Positions 17,221-26,135 of a stretch of DNA of 64,000 bases are shown piece by piece (position 1 is the stretch's first letter; each line of letters opens with the position of its first letter). Source of the stretch: Bradyrhizobium sp. CB82 (GTDB lineage: Bacteria > Pseudomonadota > Alphaproteobacteria > Rhizobiales > Xanthobacteraceae); assembly GCF_029714405.1 (NCBI RefSeq), contig NZ_CP121650.1, forward strand, positions 4,717,001-4,781,000, written 5' to 3'. The position numbers and the translations under genes are program-made. The notes under the pieces were generated by a model. The model was given only the letters and a program-made list of their open reading frames with translations, was not told the origin of the DNA and made no database searches.

Positions 17221-18477
17221 ATGAAGGTGCTTCAACTTAATTCATCGGACCTGATCGGAAGTCGTTTTAACGGCTTCGACGTTCGCCACCTACTCGCGGC
17301 GGACGGGATCGAAACGCATCATCTAGTCTGGAACAGGCTGAGCGATAGCGACTCCTCGAGCAAGTTTTTTGAAATTCCTCGCAGTCGCGACTTAACGAAA
17401 GTGCTAGGAAGAATCGAACGGGCGTATTCTTTCCATTCGCGTCTTCAGCTTCAATCGTTCACGCTGCCGCTACATCGCGCGTTCCGCGAAGCAGATGTGG
17501 TTCACTATCACATCATTCACGATGGCTATTTCGGCCTCGATGCGCTGCCCTGGCTCAGCCGACTCAAGCCGAGTATCTGGACTTGGCACGATCCCTGGCC
17601 GATGACGGGGCACTGCATCTACCCGCTGGGCTGCGAAAGGTGGAAGATCGGCTGTGGGGAATGCCCGAGGCTGGACCTCGTGTTCGAGATGCGCCGCGAT
17701 CGCACGGCCCAGGACTTTCAATGGAAGCAGCGGCTGATCCACAAGAGCGACATCGATGTTGTGGTTGCATCCGAGCATATGCGGCGGATGGTGCAATCTT
17801 CGCCGATCGGTCGAGCCCTCCGGCTGCATTGCATTCCCTTCGGCATCGAGCTGGAGAAATTCTGTCCAGGCGATGGCGCCGCCGCGCGCGCGCGCCTCGG
17901 GGTGCTGCCAAACCGGGTGGTGATAGGCGTGCGGGCTTTTCCCGATAGCCCGTATAAAGGCTTTGGTTTCTTCCTTGAAGCCCTGCGCCGTCTGGGAGAG
18001 ATCAATGTCCCGCTCTGCATTGTAGCGACCCACGCTAAGGCGCAGCTGAATGAATTCATCGGAAGGCATCAGATCATCGATTTGGGATGGACAAACGACG
18101 AGGCTTTGATTCTAGACACCTTCAAGGCTGCGGATTTCTTCGTCATGCCGTCGACCGCGGAAGCGTTCGGCATGATGGCGATCGAGGCGATGGCGTGCGG
18201 GAAACCGGTCATCGTATTTGACGGCACCTCCCTGCCTGAAGTCGCCCGGGCTCCTGATGTCGGTATATCGGTCCCGATGGGGGATATCGACGGCCTCGCC
18301 GCGGCCATATGCCGCCTTGCCGGGGATGAAGCGGAAAGACGTGCGCGAGGATCGGCGGGGCGGACCACCGCCGAAGATTTGTACGGCGATCGACTATTTG
18401 CCCGGCGGCTGGCCGGACTGTACCGGTCCGTGGCCGACAAGCATGCCTTGAACAGTCCCAGCGAGCCTGCGTCATAA
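17221..18477 (+). CDS. GT4-family glycosyltransferase
   Basis: The 418-residue enzyme begins MKVLQLNSSDLIGSRFNGFD. It carries WTWHDPWPMTGHCIYPLGCE with several cysteines nearby (a Cys cluster seen in some GT4 enzymes that act on amino sugars), IPFGIELEKF at the domain junction, and PSTAEAFGMMAIEAMACGKP with the E-x7-E motif near residue 320. The ATG at 17221 is preferred over a start 20 codons upstream, which would overlap the previous gene and precede the conserved N-terminus. The stop overlaps the next start by one base (TAATG). Confidence 0.88.
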   Translation: MKVLQLNSSDLIGSRFNGFDVRHLLAADGIETHHLVWNRLSDSDSSSKFFEIPRSRDLTKVLGRIERAYSFHSRLQLQSFTLPLHRAFREADVVHYHIIHDGYFGLDALPWLSRLKPSIWTWHDPWPMTGHCIYPLGCERWKIGCGECPRLDLVFEMRRDRTAQDFQWKQRLIHKSDIDVVVASEHMRRMVQSSPIGRALRLHCIPFGIELEKFCPGDGAAARARLGVLPNRVVIGVRAFPDSPYKGFGFFLEALRRLGEINVPLCIVATHAKAQLNEFIGRHQIIDLGWTNDEALILDTFKAADFFVMPSTAEAFGMMAIEAMACGKPVIVFDGTSLPEVARAPDVGISVPMGDIDGLAAAICRLAGDEAERRARGSAGRTTAEDLYGDRLFARRLAGLYRSVADKHALNSPSEPAS

Positions 18478-19697
18478 TGAAGACGCTACTGCTCACCGAC
18501 ATACCGCCCTCCAGCAATCTCACGGCCGGGATTGTCACAGCGCAAATGTGCCGGTTCGTCCCCGCCGGAGAATTGGCGATCTTTTGCGTGCAAAACCGTC
18601 ATCTGAGCCCGGAGCTTTATCCGGACCTGGCTGATATCCCGATACGCTTCGCGGTCAAACCTAACGAACTCAGCTGTCGCAGTATTCGGGGGATTTCGGT
18701 CGGATTGGCTGGCGCGACCGCAATCGAGACGTTCCGTCGCCGGACCAGGATTTCGCCGCTGGTGCGTCAGGCTGTCGCCTACGGCAAAGAACAGAACGTC
18801 TCATCCCTCTGGGTCATCCTTCAGGGCCAAACCATGGTCCGAATGGCCGCTGGGGTTGCAGACGGACTCGGCGTTCCGCTCCGAGCCCAGATTTGGGATC
18901 CGCTGGATTGGTGGCTCCGAGCTCACGGCGTCGATCGTTTCAACCGCAGATGGGATGTCGCCGCCTTCGACCGAACGATGCGGGCGGCGACGGCCTGTGC
19001 TGCCGCCTCGTGGGCCATGGCGGGGCAATACGAAGAGCTCTATGGGACACCGAGCCAGGCCATCATTGCCTCGCTCGATCGGTCTATCGCGCGACGGCCA
19101 GAGCCGGCCTTGCGAACCACCGGCGAGCTAGTGATCGGAATGGCCGGGCAATTTTATGCCAATGAAGAATGGCTTGCGCTCGTGAGGGCGCTCGAACTCG
19201 CTCGTTGGCAAGTGGCCGGCCGTCGAGTAACCATTCGCGTATTCGGGCATCAGCGCCCGGTAGCCATACCAGAGGATCATCTTGATTTTCTTGGTTGGCA
19301 ATCGCAGGCGAAATCCGTGGAGCTATTATCGGATACCTGCGACATTCTCTACTGTCCGTACCCCTATGCGACTTCGATGGCCGACGTCGCCAAACTCAGT
19401 TTTCCATCCAAAATCCCAACCTACCTCGCCTCGGGGAGACCAATCCTTTTCCACGGGCCGGACTATGCGAGTCCTGCGCAATACCTGAAATCGACGCGCG
19501 CCGGGTTCATTTGCCGGTCCATGGACCCCGACGCTGTATATGACGGCTTGATGCATTTGGTCGAGGATGCCCAGCTCTATGCGCGTCTCGCCCTTTCTGC
19601 TCAGGAATCCTTCATGGCGGACTTTACCCTCGAACGCATGGAAGCCGGCGTACGCCAGTTTCTTGGGTATCAAAAGCGGGACGTATGCCTTGGGTAG
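18477..19697 (+). CDS. Glycosyltransferase-like protein (GT4 superfamily)
   Basis: The 406-residue protein has a GT-B-like layout with LLLTDIPPSSNLTAGIVTAQM at the N-terminus, AQIWDPLDWWLRAHG, VIGMAGQFYANEEWLALVRALE at the donor lobe, and SFPSKIPTYLASGRPILFHGP in the nucleotide-sugar-binding position. It lacks a clean E-x7-E. It is coupled to the previous gene (TAATG) and is the last glycosyltransferase before a scar and the exporter genes. Confidence 0.75.
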   Translation: MKTLLLTDIPPSSNLTAGIVTAQMCRFVPAGELAIFCVQNRHLSPELYPDLADIPIRFAVKPNELSCRSIRGISVGLAGATAIETFRRRTRISPLVRQAVAYGKEQNVSSLWVILQGQTMVRMAAGVADGLGVPLRAQIWDPLDWWLRAHGVDRFNRRWDVAAFDRTMRAATACAAASWAMAGQYEELYGTPSQAIIASLDRSIARRPEPALRTTGELVIGMAGQFYANEEWLALVRALELARWQVAGRRVTIRVFGHQRPVAIPEDHLDFLGWQSQAKSVELLSDTCDILYCPYPYATSMADVAKLSFPSKIPTYLASGRPILFHGPDYASPAQYLKSTRAGFICRSMDPDAVYDGLMHLVEDAQLYARLALSAQESFMADFTLERMEAGVRQFLGYQKRDVCLG

Positions 19698-19743
19698 ACA
19701 TCAGATCGAAATTGGGGCAGGTACGCGCCAGTTGGGGATTTCC

Positions 19744-20136
19744 ATGCAGAAGGTTCTCGTGATTGGAGTTTCCGGGATGCTCGGAAGCCTCACCTGTCGT
19801 TCAGCGCGTCGTCGTGTTGTCGACCGACAAGGCGGTATGTCCCATCAATGCCATGGGCATGAGCAATGCGCTGATGGAAAAGCTGATGGTTGCCAAAGCA
19901 CGCTCCCTGGCACTCGACACGGGCACGATCCTGTGCGCCACCCGCTACGGAAATGTCACACCCTCCCGCGAGTCCGAGATTCCGCGTTTCGTGACGCAAG
20001 CGAAGGCCGGCCGTCCGATCACGCTGACCTATCGGACGACACCTCCGAAAATACGGAATTGCTCGATGTCGACTGGTTGGAAAACGTCCTTTTGAACCTG
20101 GATTTCATCCAGGACGAACTGTCCCGGAAAAACTGA
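19744..20136 (+). pseudogene. Chimeric remnant: start of an fnlB-like gene joined to pieces of fnlA
   Basis: The frame opens as an SDR reductase (MQKVLVIGVSGMLGS), then after about 15 codons switches to an internal piece of an FnlA-like dehydratase (RVVVLSTDKAVCPINAMGMS through GRPITLT). It then jumps past roughly 110 residues to the FnlA C-terminus (LNLDFIQDELSRKN), in another frame. Order and content match the intact reductase and fnlA at 7779-9693, but the residues differ enough to indicate a diverged second copy rather than a recent duplication. Several conserved residues are changed (MSNAL where the lysine should be). Confidence 0.82.
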
Positions 20137-20145
20137 ACCTCAACA

Positions 20146-20964
20146 ATGCGGCACCACCCAGCCTCGCTCGCCGAATTCGTCAAAGCATTGGGACGCCACC
20201 GCGTGCTGATCTTTCGTCTCGCGGCGCGGGAGTTCACGCAGCGGTTTCGCGGCAGCATGCTTGGCGCCACCTGGGCGGTGCTGATGCCGCTGTTCACGGC
20301 GGCAGTCTATACCTTCGTTTTCAGCAAGGTGTTCCAGGCGCGATGGCCAGGCATGTCTGACGGACCGTTCGACTTCGCGGTCATCTGTCTGACCGGAATG
20401 GTGGTCCATACGATATTCGCCGAGGCAGTGGCGCGCGCTCCTGCGCTTGTGCTTGGAAACGCAAGCTACGTCACAAAGGTGGTGTTCCCGCTCGAGATAT
20501 TGCCGGTCGTTACCGTCCTTACGGCGCTCGTGAACGCAGGCATCGGCATCGCCATCGTCCTCATCGGCAACCTTCTCCTGAACGGAAAGATCTATTTCAC
20601 GGTTCTGATGCTGCCGCTCGTGATTGCTCCTTATCTGCTGTTTGTGATCGGCTTGGTGTTCTTCTTTGCAGCCGCGGGCGTCTATCTGCGTGACCTTTCC
20701 CAACTTGTGTCCTTGCTCATCACCGTGACGTTGTTCCTGACGCCGATCTTCTTTCCGATCGAGGCCATTCCAGAATCGTTCAGACGCGCCATCCTACTCA
20801 ATCCACTCACCTTCGTGGTGCAACAAGCGCGCGACGTCACGATTTTCGGCCGGTGGCCGGATTTCGTCGGACTTACGATTTACAGTGTGGCGGCGCTGGC
20901 AGCGCTTGCGTGCGGATTTTGGATTTTTCAGAGGTTACGAAACGGATTCGCCGATGTCCTCTGA
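20146..20964 (+). CDS. wzm: ABC-2 polysaccharide export permease (Wzm-like)
   Basis: The 272-residue inner-membrane protein has about six hydrophobic segments and the family start LAAREFTQRFRGSMLGATWAV. A VYLRDLSQLVSLLITVTLFLTPIFF segment is the hallmark of Wzm/TagG/KpsM permeases. With Wzt it would flip the finished, lipid-linked polysaccharide to the periplasm. It overlaps the wzt start by 11 bp. Confidence 0.92.
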   Translation: MRHHPASLAEFVKALGRHRVLIFRLAAREFTQRFRGSMLGATWAVLMPLFTAAVYTFVFSKVFQARWPGMSDGPFDFAVICLTGMVVHTIFAEAVARAPALVLGNASYVTKVVFPLEILPVVTVLTALVNAGIGIAIVLIGNLLLNGKIYFTVLMLPLVIAPYLLFVIGLVFFFAAAGVYLRDLSQLVSLLITVTLFLTPIFFPIEAIPESFRRAILLNPLTFVVQQARDVTIFGRWPDFVGLTIYSVAALAALACGFWIFQRLRNGFADVL

Positions 20965-22405
20965 CCCGGCCATTTCGGCCAAAGGCCTCTCGAAGGCGTA
21001 TCTAATCTATTCCCAGCCAACGGACCGTCTGCTGCAGGGCGTAGTGCCGCGTCTGCAACGGTTCGTCCGCCCGGTGGCGCGCTGCTTCGGCGCTGAACTC
21101 GGCGAGAAGACCTATTTCAGCCGTCACTGGGCGTTGCAGGAGCTCGATTTCAGAGTAGCCCGCGGTGAGACTGTAGGCGTGATCGGCCGCAACGGATCAG
21201 GCAAGTCGACGCTGTTGCAATTAGTATGCGGCACCTTGACTCCGACGACCGGTGACGTTCAGGTCAAAGGGAGGGTCGCAGCGCTGTTGGAACTAGGGTC
21301 GGGTTTCAATCCGGAATATACGGGTCGCGAGAACGTGATTCTGAATGCCTCGGTGCTCGGACTGTCGCAGGAGGAGACTAGGGCACGAATGGACGACATA
21401 GTCGCCTTCGCAGATATCGGCGACTTCGTGGACCAGCCTGTCAAGACATATTCCAGCGGCATGGCGATGCGGTTGGCGTTCGCCGTGATCGCCCATGTCG
21501 ACGCCGATATTCTTATCATCGATGAGGCGCTGGCAGTCGGTGACGCCTATTTCCAGCAAAAATGCCTACGCTGGCTGCGGCAATTCCGAGAAACCGGCAC
21601 GGTTCTCTTTTGCGGCCATGACACCGGCGCCGTGATGAGTCTCTGCCAGCGCGCCCTCTGGCTCGACAAGGGACGACTGCAAATGGAGGGCTCCGCAAAG
21701 GATGTCTGCGAGGCCTACGCCGCGGCGATACAAGCCCAGGCGATGGGCCTGCCGGAAAATGTTGTTCGATTGGCCCGCCCACGGCCTCGTCAGGTAGCGG
21801 CCAGTCAGAACCAAACCTCCGACAAGGGGGCGGGGTCCTTGGCAATGTCTCTTGTTAAGGAAGACGGGGTGACCAGGAGGGCTCGGCCACCGGCGCCACA
21901 GGTGGAGCCAGCTATCTTCGATGCCCGCGAGGAGAGCAGCTCTTTCGGCAGCGGGCTTGCGGAAATTGTCGAAACAACGATGACAGCTCCGGACGGCACA
22001 CCACTGTCCTGGATCGAGGGCGGCGAGGCAGTCGCGATAACCATTCGGATCAAGATCGCCGCGGATATGGAAAGTCCCATCGTCGGCTTTCATGTCAAAG
22101 ATCGCCTCGGCCAACCATTGTTCGGGGACAACACATTTTTGAGCCATGCCGACCAAGGACTGGCTTTCCGGCAAGGACAGGAGGTCGCGGCCCGCTTCGT
22201 GTTCGTTCTCCCTAACCTCGCATCCGGACGCTACTCCGTCACGACGGCAATCGCCTCCGGCACTCTCGACGTCCATGTGCAGCATCATTGGCTACACGAC
22301 GCGCTGCTGTTCGACGTGCACTCGCGGCACCGTAACGGCGTTATGGTCGCGATACCTATGCAAGAAATGGAACTCAAGATAATCGAGACAAATCTGCGCG
22401 ATTGA
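20954..22405 (+). CDS. wzt: ABC exporter ATPase with C-terminal polysaccharide-binding-like domain (Wzt)
   Basis: The 483-residue protein has an ATPase domain with Walker A GRNGSGKS (about 78-85), signature YSSGMAMRLAFA, Walker B LIIDEALAVGD and the H-loop GHD. A linker (about 270-330) leads to a beta-rich C-terminal domain (FGSGLAEIVE through HHWLHDALLFDVHS) like the Wzt C-terminal domain, which in E. coli O8/O9a reads the capped non-reducing end of the O-antigen before export. The ATG at 20954 starts the conserved N-terminus; the longer frame lies inside wzm. A C-terminal domain here implies the chain carries a terminal modification, and the locus encodes a candidate methyltransferase. Confidence 0.92.
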   Translation: MSSDPAISAKGLSKAYLIYSQPTDRLLQGVVPRLQRFVRPVARCFGAELGEKTYFSRHWALQELDFRVARGETVGVIGRNGSGKSTLLQLVCGTLTPTTGDVQVKGRVAALLELGSGFNPEYTGRENVILNASVLGLSQEETRARMDDIVAFADIGDFVDQPVKTYSSGMAMRLAFAVIAHVDADILIIDEALAVGDAYFQQKCLRWLRQFRETGTVLFCGHDTGAVMSLCQRALWLDKGRLQMEGSAKDVCEAYAAAIQAQAMGLPENVVRLARPRPRQVAASQNQTSDKGAGSLAMSLVKEDGVTRRARPPAPQVEPAIFDAREESSSFGSGLAEIVETTMTAPDGTPLSWIEGGEAVAITIRIKIAADMESPIVGFHVKDRLGQPLFGDNTFLSHADQGLAFRQGQEVAARFVFVLPNLASGRYSVTTAIASGTLDVHVQHHWLHDALLFDVHSRHRNGVMVAIPMQEMELKIIETNLRD

Positions 22406-22520
22406 GTAGTCTATGAGCGCGCCTCGAAGCGGCCGCGGCTGACGCAACCTCACGCTTAGCTTACCACGGATCTGACGCGACAATGTATCCGCACCCCAGA
22501 TGCGCAGCGATGCGGCGGGC

Positions 22521-23876
22521 TTAGATGCAGGCTTCCTGGTGTGCGCCTTTCGAGGCGATGGCGGTGTTGCTCTGAATGCGGAGCACTTCTCCTCCTGCAA
22601 CCCCAACCGCTAGAACGTAGAGCCAACCCTCGTACGTATCCATCAAATGAGAGTTGAAAACCGAGCTTGCGATATTCTGTACTGTCGCCAGCATACCGAT
22701 CCAGGCGACCGGGGCGCTGATGCAGAAGAGTCGCAGATGGGCTATCCACATTACCCAAAGAATTATGATTCCGATGCTGCCCCACTGGACGGCAGCGGCA
22801 AGCGTCTGGTTGTGAGGATTTCTGACAATGACGGCCGAAACCCCTGCCTGGCCGATCGCATCTTGCTGGAAGAGACCTCGGATCGAACCGGTCCCGTGGC
22901 CCATGACGGGCGCCATTTCAAAAAATCGCAATGATTTGCGCCAAAATTCAAGTCTCATAGCTGCTGAAGGCTCGTTCTCTCCTATTGGAGCATCCGGCTG
23001 CACAGCCAATTCCGCGAAAATCGTGGAGACTTTTCGATGGAGGTTAGGAGATATCTGCCACAGTCCCCCGCAGATGATCGCTGCTCCGATCAGTCCTGCA
23101 ACGACTTGCCTTCGATTTACGTAGCGCACCGTCAACAGGACCAACATGATGGGGATATAAAAAAATGCGGTCCGAGCGACGTTGACGAAGGCGAGGTTGA
23201 CAAAGAATAGACTAGCGGTCGCTCCGAGGGCCGCAGCTGAATAGCGGTCTTTCCGAGACGCGGCCTCGAACGCGAGACCTGCCAAGGCAGTCGCAACGAA
23301 CGCAAATCCCTGACTTTGGTCGATATAATTTCTCACCGGAACGCCCGCGTAACCAACTTTTTCAACAATGGCCATCGAGGGCACTGCGTATGCTAGGAAG
23401 GAATACCCCAGCAAAATGACGTTCGATCCGACGAAGGCGGCGAATATCCATGTTGCCCGTCGACTGTACCGGAAGTGCAGCAACAGGAGCGGGAGCAGCA
23501 GCAGCTTGATCATCTTGTCGAGAGCGCCGAGCCGCTCTGAGCAAGGTACTCCGGTTGCCCAGGCCGTTCCGATGGCGGCAAGAACTACAAGCGCAATCGG
23601 CAAAGCTCCGGCAGGCTGACTTAAGGCTGCAACCAGCCGCTCCGTCTTGATCGTTGGCCAAATGAGAAAGAAAATTGCGATCCCAAATATGCTGGTTGCA
23701 CTGGTCGACCAAGGCAATACCGCCGCAAGGCCCAGCACCGCGACGTCAATGTTGCGACTTCGTAGAGCTCCCGCGCGGGCCAGCTCGGGGCCACTCCAGG
23801 TGGTACACGCGAGGGACGCTTCAGTCGCAAACCGGGATGTCGCGGCGTTGAGCTTGAGAGCTAACGATGTGAGCAT
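22521..23876 (-). CDS. O-antigen ligase (WaaL/Wzy superfamily membrane protein)
   Basis: The 451-residue polytopic membrane protein has about ten hydrophobic helices and a large periplasmic loop (about 290-370) that contains RLEFWRKSLRFFEMAPVMGHG and NPHNQTLAAAVQWG. The arginine and histidine are the features expected of PF04932 ligases. In an exporter-dependent pathway a ligase joins the polysaccharide to lipid A-core in the periplasm. The ATG at 23876 is preferred to a TTG four codons upstream. It converges with wzt, 115 bp apart; that gap shows no clear terminator. Confidence 0.87.
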   Translation of the reverse strand: MLTSLALKLNAATSRFATEASLACTTWSGPELARAGALRSRNIDVAVLGLAAVLPWSTSATSIFGIAIFFLIWPTIKTERLVAALSQPAGALPIALVVLAAIGTAWATGVPCSERLGALDKMIKLLLLPLLLLHFRYSRRATWIFAAFVGSNVILLGYSFLAYAVPSMAIVEKVGYAGVPVRNYIDQSQGFAFVATALAGLAFEAASRKDRYSAAALGATASLFFVNLAFVNVARTAFFYIPIMLVLLTVRYVNRRQVVAGLIGAAIICGGLWQISPNLHRKVSTIFAELAVQPDAPIGENEPSAAMRLEFWRKSLRFFEMAPVMGHGTGSIRGLFQQDAIGQAGVSAVIVRNPHNQTLAAAVQWGSIGIIILWVMWIAHLRLFCISAPVAWIGMLATVQNIASSVFNSHLMDTYEGWLYVLAVGVAGGEVLRIQSNTAIASKGAHQEACI

Positions 23877-24165
23877 CGGAAGAAACAATTTCTAGTCTTG
23901 GGATGGGAGCGAGAGCTCGAAACCTCTCCGCTGGTGGGTCGCTGATGACCTGCCGCCGGCGATTCACGGCGCATCAAAGATGAATGAGCGTACAGCTATC
24001 CCCGCAAACACTATGGTGCCTGTGGTGGTCGCGAAGTCAGGTATGTTCATCTTTTGACCGCCCCCGTTTGTGCAGGCCGACACTACCGCGCCATCACCGG
24101 CCGGGCATGCTCCCGTTGCCGTTTTCCACGCCAATCAGCACTTGCAAATTGTCCAGCTTACCGAC

Positions 24166-24607
24166 ATGAGACGTCGCGTGTCCGTGAACGGGGGTAGGGG
24201 ACGGGGCGACATCCTTGGGGCATCCGTGTTCAGCTGGCGGGACGACCTGGACGATAAGCAGCGGCTCGACCTCATGCTTGAAACGGCCATCGACCTCGCC
24301 GCCAACGGCTTCAACATGATCGACATACTGCGCGAATTCGCCAAGGTGAAGCAGTTCAGAGCGCTCGGAGATGAGAGCCAACCCATGTGCCGCGCCCTCA
24401 CGCAGGCATTGATCGGCAAAACCCTAAGCATCGGTGGCTCGATGAGCATCACTACGGCCCTCGACAAAGCGCCTGAAAGCCGGCCCCGGATACACCGGCA
24501 TGGTCCGCCAAGTCTATTCCAGACACGGCCATTTTCTTCTCGCCATCACGGATGCTGGCCGATCCTATCTAGATCAGCAGCAGGCCCGGCGGATCCTGGC
24601 GCGTTGA
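24166..24607 (+). pseudogene. Island gene of unknown function, probably frameshifted
   Basis: The first part encodes a helical segment (DDKQRLDLMLETAIDLAANGF, then ILREFAKVKQFRALGDE) with good coding character. After DKAPESRP near 24485 the frame becomes low-quality, while the adjacent frame gives a sensible continuation (GYTGMVRQVYSRHGHFLLAI and DAGRSYLDQQQARRILAR, stop at 24607). A run of four C at the junction suggests a one-base slip. Read without the shift, the frame continues to 24672. The last part could instead be a separate 35-residue gene starting at 24500. No family recognised. Confidence 0.4.
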
Positions 24608-24708
24608 AGGCTGCTCTACGGCCCTCGGATGGGCTGATCCGAAGGCACGACATCCGCGCGCAGGCCTGCTAGAACACACGCCGGGCGTGGGCGTGTTGGG
24701 AATCAGCA

Positions 24709-24966
24709 ATGGCAACGGACGAGGCAAACGCCAAACTGGCGGCGCATCTGCAGGACACCTTCGACATCGCATCGCAGTACGTTGACGCTGCAGGGTCCGA
24801 CCCGCATGTCGCATTCGTGAAGGCGATCGGCGTGCTCGCCGGCGTGCTTTACATCTGCGCCCACGAGGCCGATCGCGAAGCGAAGATCGCGGAGGCGGCC
24901 GACCTGCTCCGGGACCACATCAAGGTGCTCGACGAAGTCGCCGGCTTCGGCGCTGAAATGCACTAA
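24709..24966 (+). CDS. Hypothetical small helical protein
   Basis: The 85-residue soluble, acidic protein appears mostly helical (ANAKLAAHLQDTFDIASQYV, then AEAADLLRDHIKVLDEVAGF). It is the first of three closely packed genes on the plus strand. No family recognised; the high-GC codon use matches the next two genes. Confidence 0.6.
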   Translation: MATDEANAKLAAHLQDTFDIASQYVDAAGSDPHVAFVKAIGVLAGVLYICAHEADREAKIAEAADLLRDHIKVLDEVAGFGAEMH

Positions 24967-24976
24967 CCCTCCATAG

Positions 24977-25270
24977 ATGAACACACCGCCGTCATCGAAA
25001 ATCCGCTTCCGCGTTGATCCCGGCGACGTGCCTGCGGAGAAGGCCGCGCGCCGCTTGCACCTCACGCTCCACGAATTTCAGAAGGTGTTGCCCGACCTGC
25101 TCAAGCGCGGCTTCCCAGCCGCTGATCAGACGACGGGCATGTTCGATCTCGATGCCATCGACGCATGGCGGAAGAGTCGGCACCGCGCCTTGTACGACGC
25201 CCAGGCGGCTCTTCCGCCTGCACCGCCCCGGCGGCGGATAGGAGAGTTTTCGAAGAGGCACGGCGAATGA
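24977..25270 (+). CDS. Putative helix-turn-helix / excisionase-like small protein
   Basis: The 97-residue basic protein has EKAARRLHLTLHEFQKVLPD, a likely winged-helix or MerR/AlpA-like recognition unit, then RGFPAADQTTGMFDLDAIDAW, which resembles the second half of excisionase-type DNA-binding domains. It starts 10 bp after the previous gene and its stop overlaps the next start (ATGA). Small proteins of this style are common cargo of integrative elements; a regulatory or directionality role is possible but unproven. Confidence 0.6.
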   Translation: MNTPPSSKIRFRVDPGDVPAEKAARRLHLTLHEFQKVLPDLLKRGFPAADQTTGMFDLDAIDAWRKSRHRALYDAQAALPPAPPRRRIGEFSKRHGE

Positions 25271-25755
25271 AGAAGGTGCTTTTTATCCTGGTCGCGGCCT
25301 TCGTCGGCTTGGTCATGGTGCTGGTCTTCAACACGGAGAACGAGCGGCAGATACGCATCGACCAGGCAACCACGCCAGAGCAACTTGCGGCAGCGCTTCT
25401 GGACGGCGGCAAATCGCAGGTGACGTTTGATAATGGCGTCCTGGTAGTCGGACACACCCTCGACGCTGTCCTTTCGGCTAGCACGGCCGTGAGCGGCTTC
25501 AACGTGAACGTCGCGCGGATGGTGCCGGTCATCTTCGCCAGATTCCCGCAGGTGAATTCGATCATTTTCCGGGAAAGTGGACCCTTCCACGACATCCGCG
25601 GCAACGAATCGACCGAGGAGATGCTGAGGATCGCGTTCATGCGGGAGGACTCCGACCGCATTCATTGGGACAGGATCAGTTACGACAACATCCCCAAACT
25701 AGGCGAGAATTATTGGATGCACCCCGGCCTGCGCCGCGCGCTGAGCTCGAACTAG
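25267..25755 (+). CDS. Membrane-anchored hypothetical protein
   Basis: The 162-residue protein has a single N-terminal hydrophobic segment (VLFILVAAFVGLVMVLVF, residues 4-21), with the remaining ~140 residues presumably outside the cytoplasm. The soluble part (GVLVVGHTLDAVLSAS, FPQVNSIIFRESGPFHDIRG) suggests an alternating alpha/beta fold but no family is recognised. The ATG at 25267 was chosen because it overlaps the previous stop by 4 bp and starts directly at the membrane segment. Confidence 0.6.
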   Translation: MKKVLFILVAAFVGLVMVLVFNTENERQIRIDQATTPEQLAAALLDGGKSQVTFDNGVLVVGHTLDAVLSASTAVSGFNVNVARMVPVIFARFPQVNSIIFRESGPFHDIRGNESTEEMLRIAFMREDSDRIHWDRISYDNIPKLGENYWMHPGLRRALSSN

Positions 25756-25941
25756 GGTTTGGCACGGCGGGGCGTTTCCCCTCTTGCCCTTCCATATCCC
25801 CAACGCCTCTGGGCCATCCGGCAGCGCAGCCGGCTGGGCTGTGTTCAAGCGATATTCATCGTCAAAGTAGCGCTTGACCGCCGGCGTATACCGTCCGCCC
25901 ATCAGCGCGTCGATTTTGGGGAAGCCGCGTCGTTCGAGCAA
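25699..25941 (-). CDS. Small HTH-like protein, start possibly damaged
   Basis: The frame encodes LLERRGFPKIDALMGGRYTP followed by AVKRYFDDEY, which resembles the short helix-turn-helix proteins found with phage and island integrases. Only a TTG start is available (25941). Upstream, the sequence MCDMMG in the neighbouring frame looks like the missing N-terminus, so a frameshift near 25960 is likely. It overlaps the 3' end of the membrane-anchored gene on the other strand. Confidence 0.4.
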   Translation of the reverse strand: MLERRGFPKIDALMGGRYTPAVKRYFDDEYRLNTAQPAALPDGPEALGIWKGKRGNAPPCQTLVRAQRAAQAGVHPIILA

Positions 25942-26135
25942 AGGGGCGATCTGCTTCCCGGCCCATCATGTCGCACATCTCGGCGGGGACGTCGTCGGGC
26001 ACATTGTCGATTGGGCGCATGCCTGGGCTCCGTGGATGCCGGCCTGAGGCGAAGACGCTCGCGGCGCGCATAGCGGCCGAGCCGAGGAAGTTCACCGCGG
26101 ATGTGATCGCATGCCCATTTCTGGGGGGGAATACT

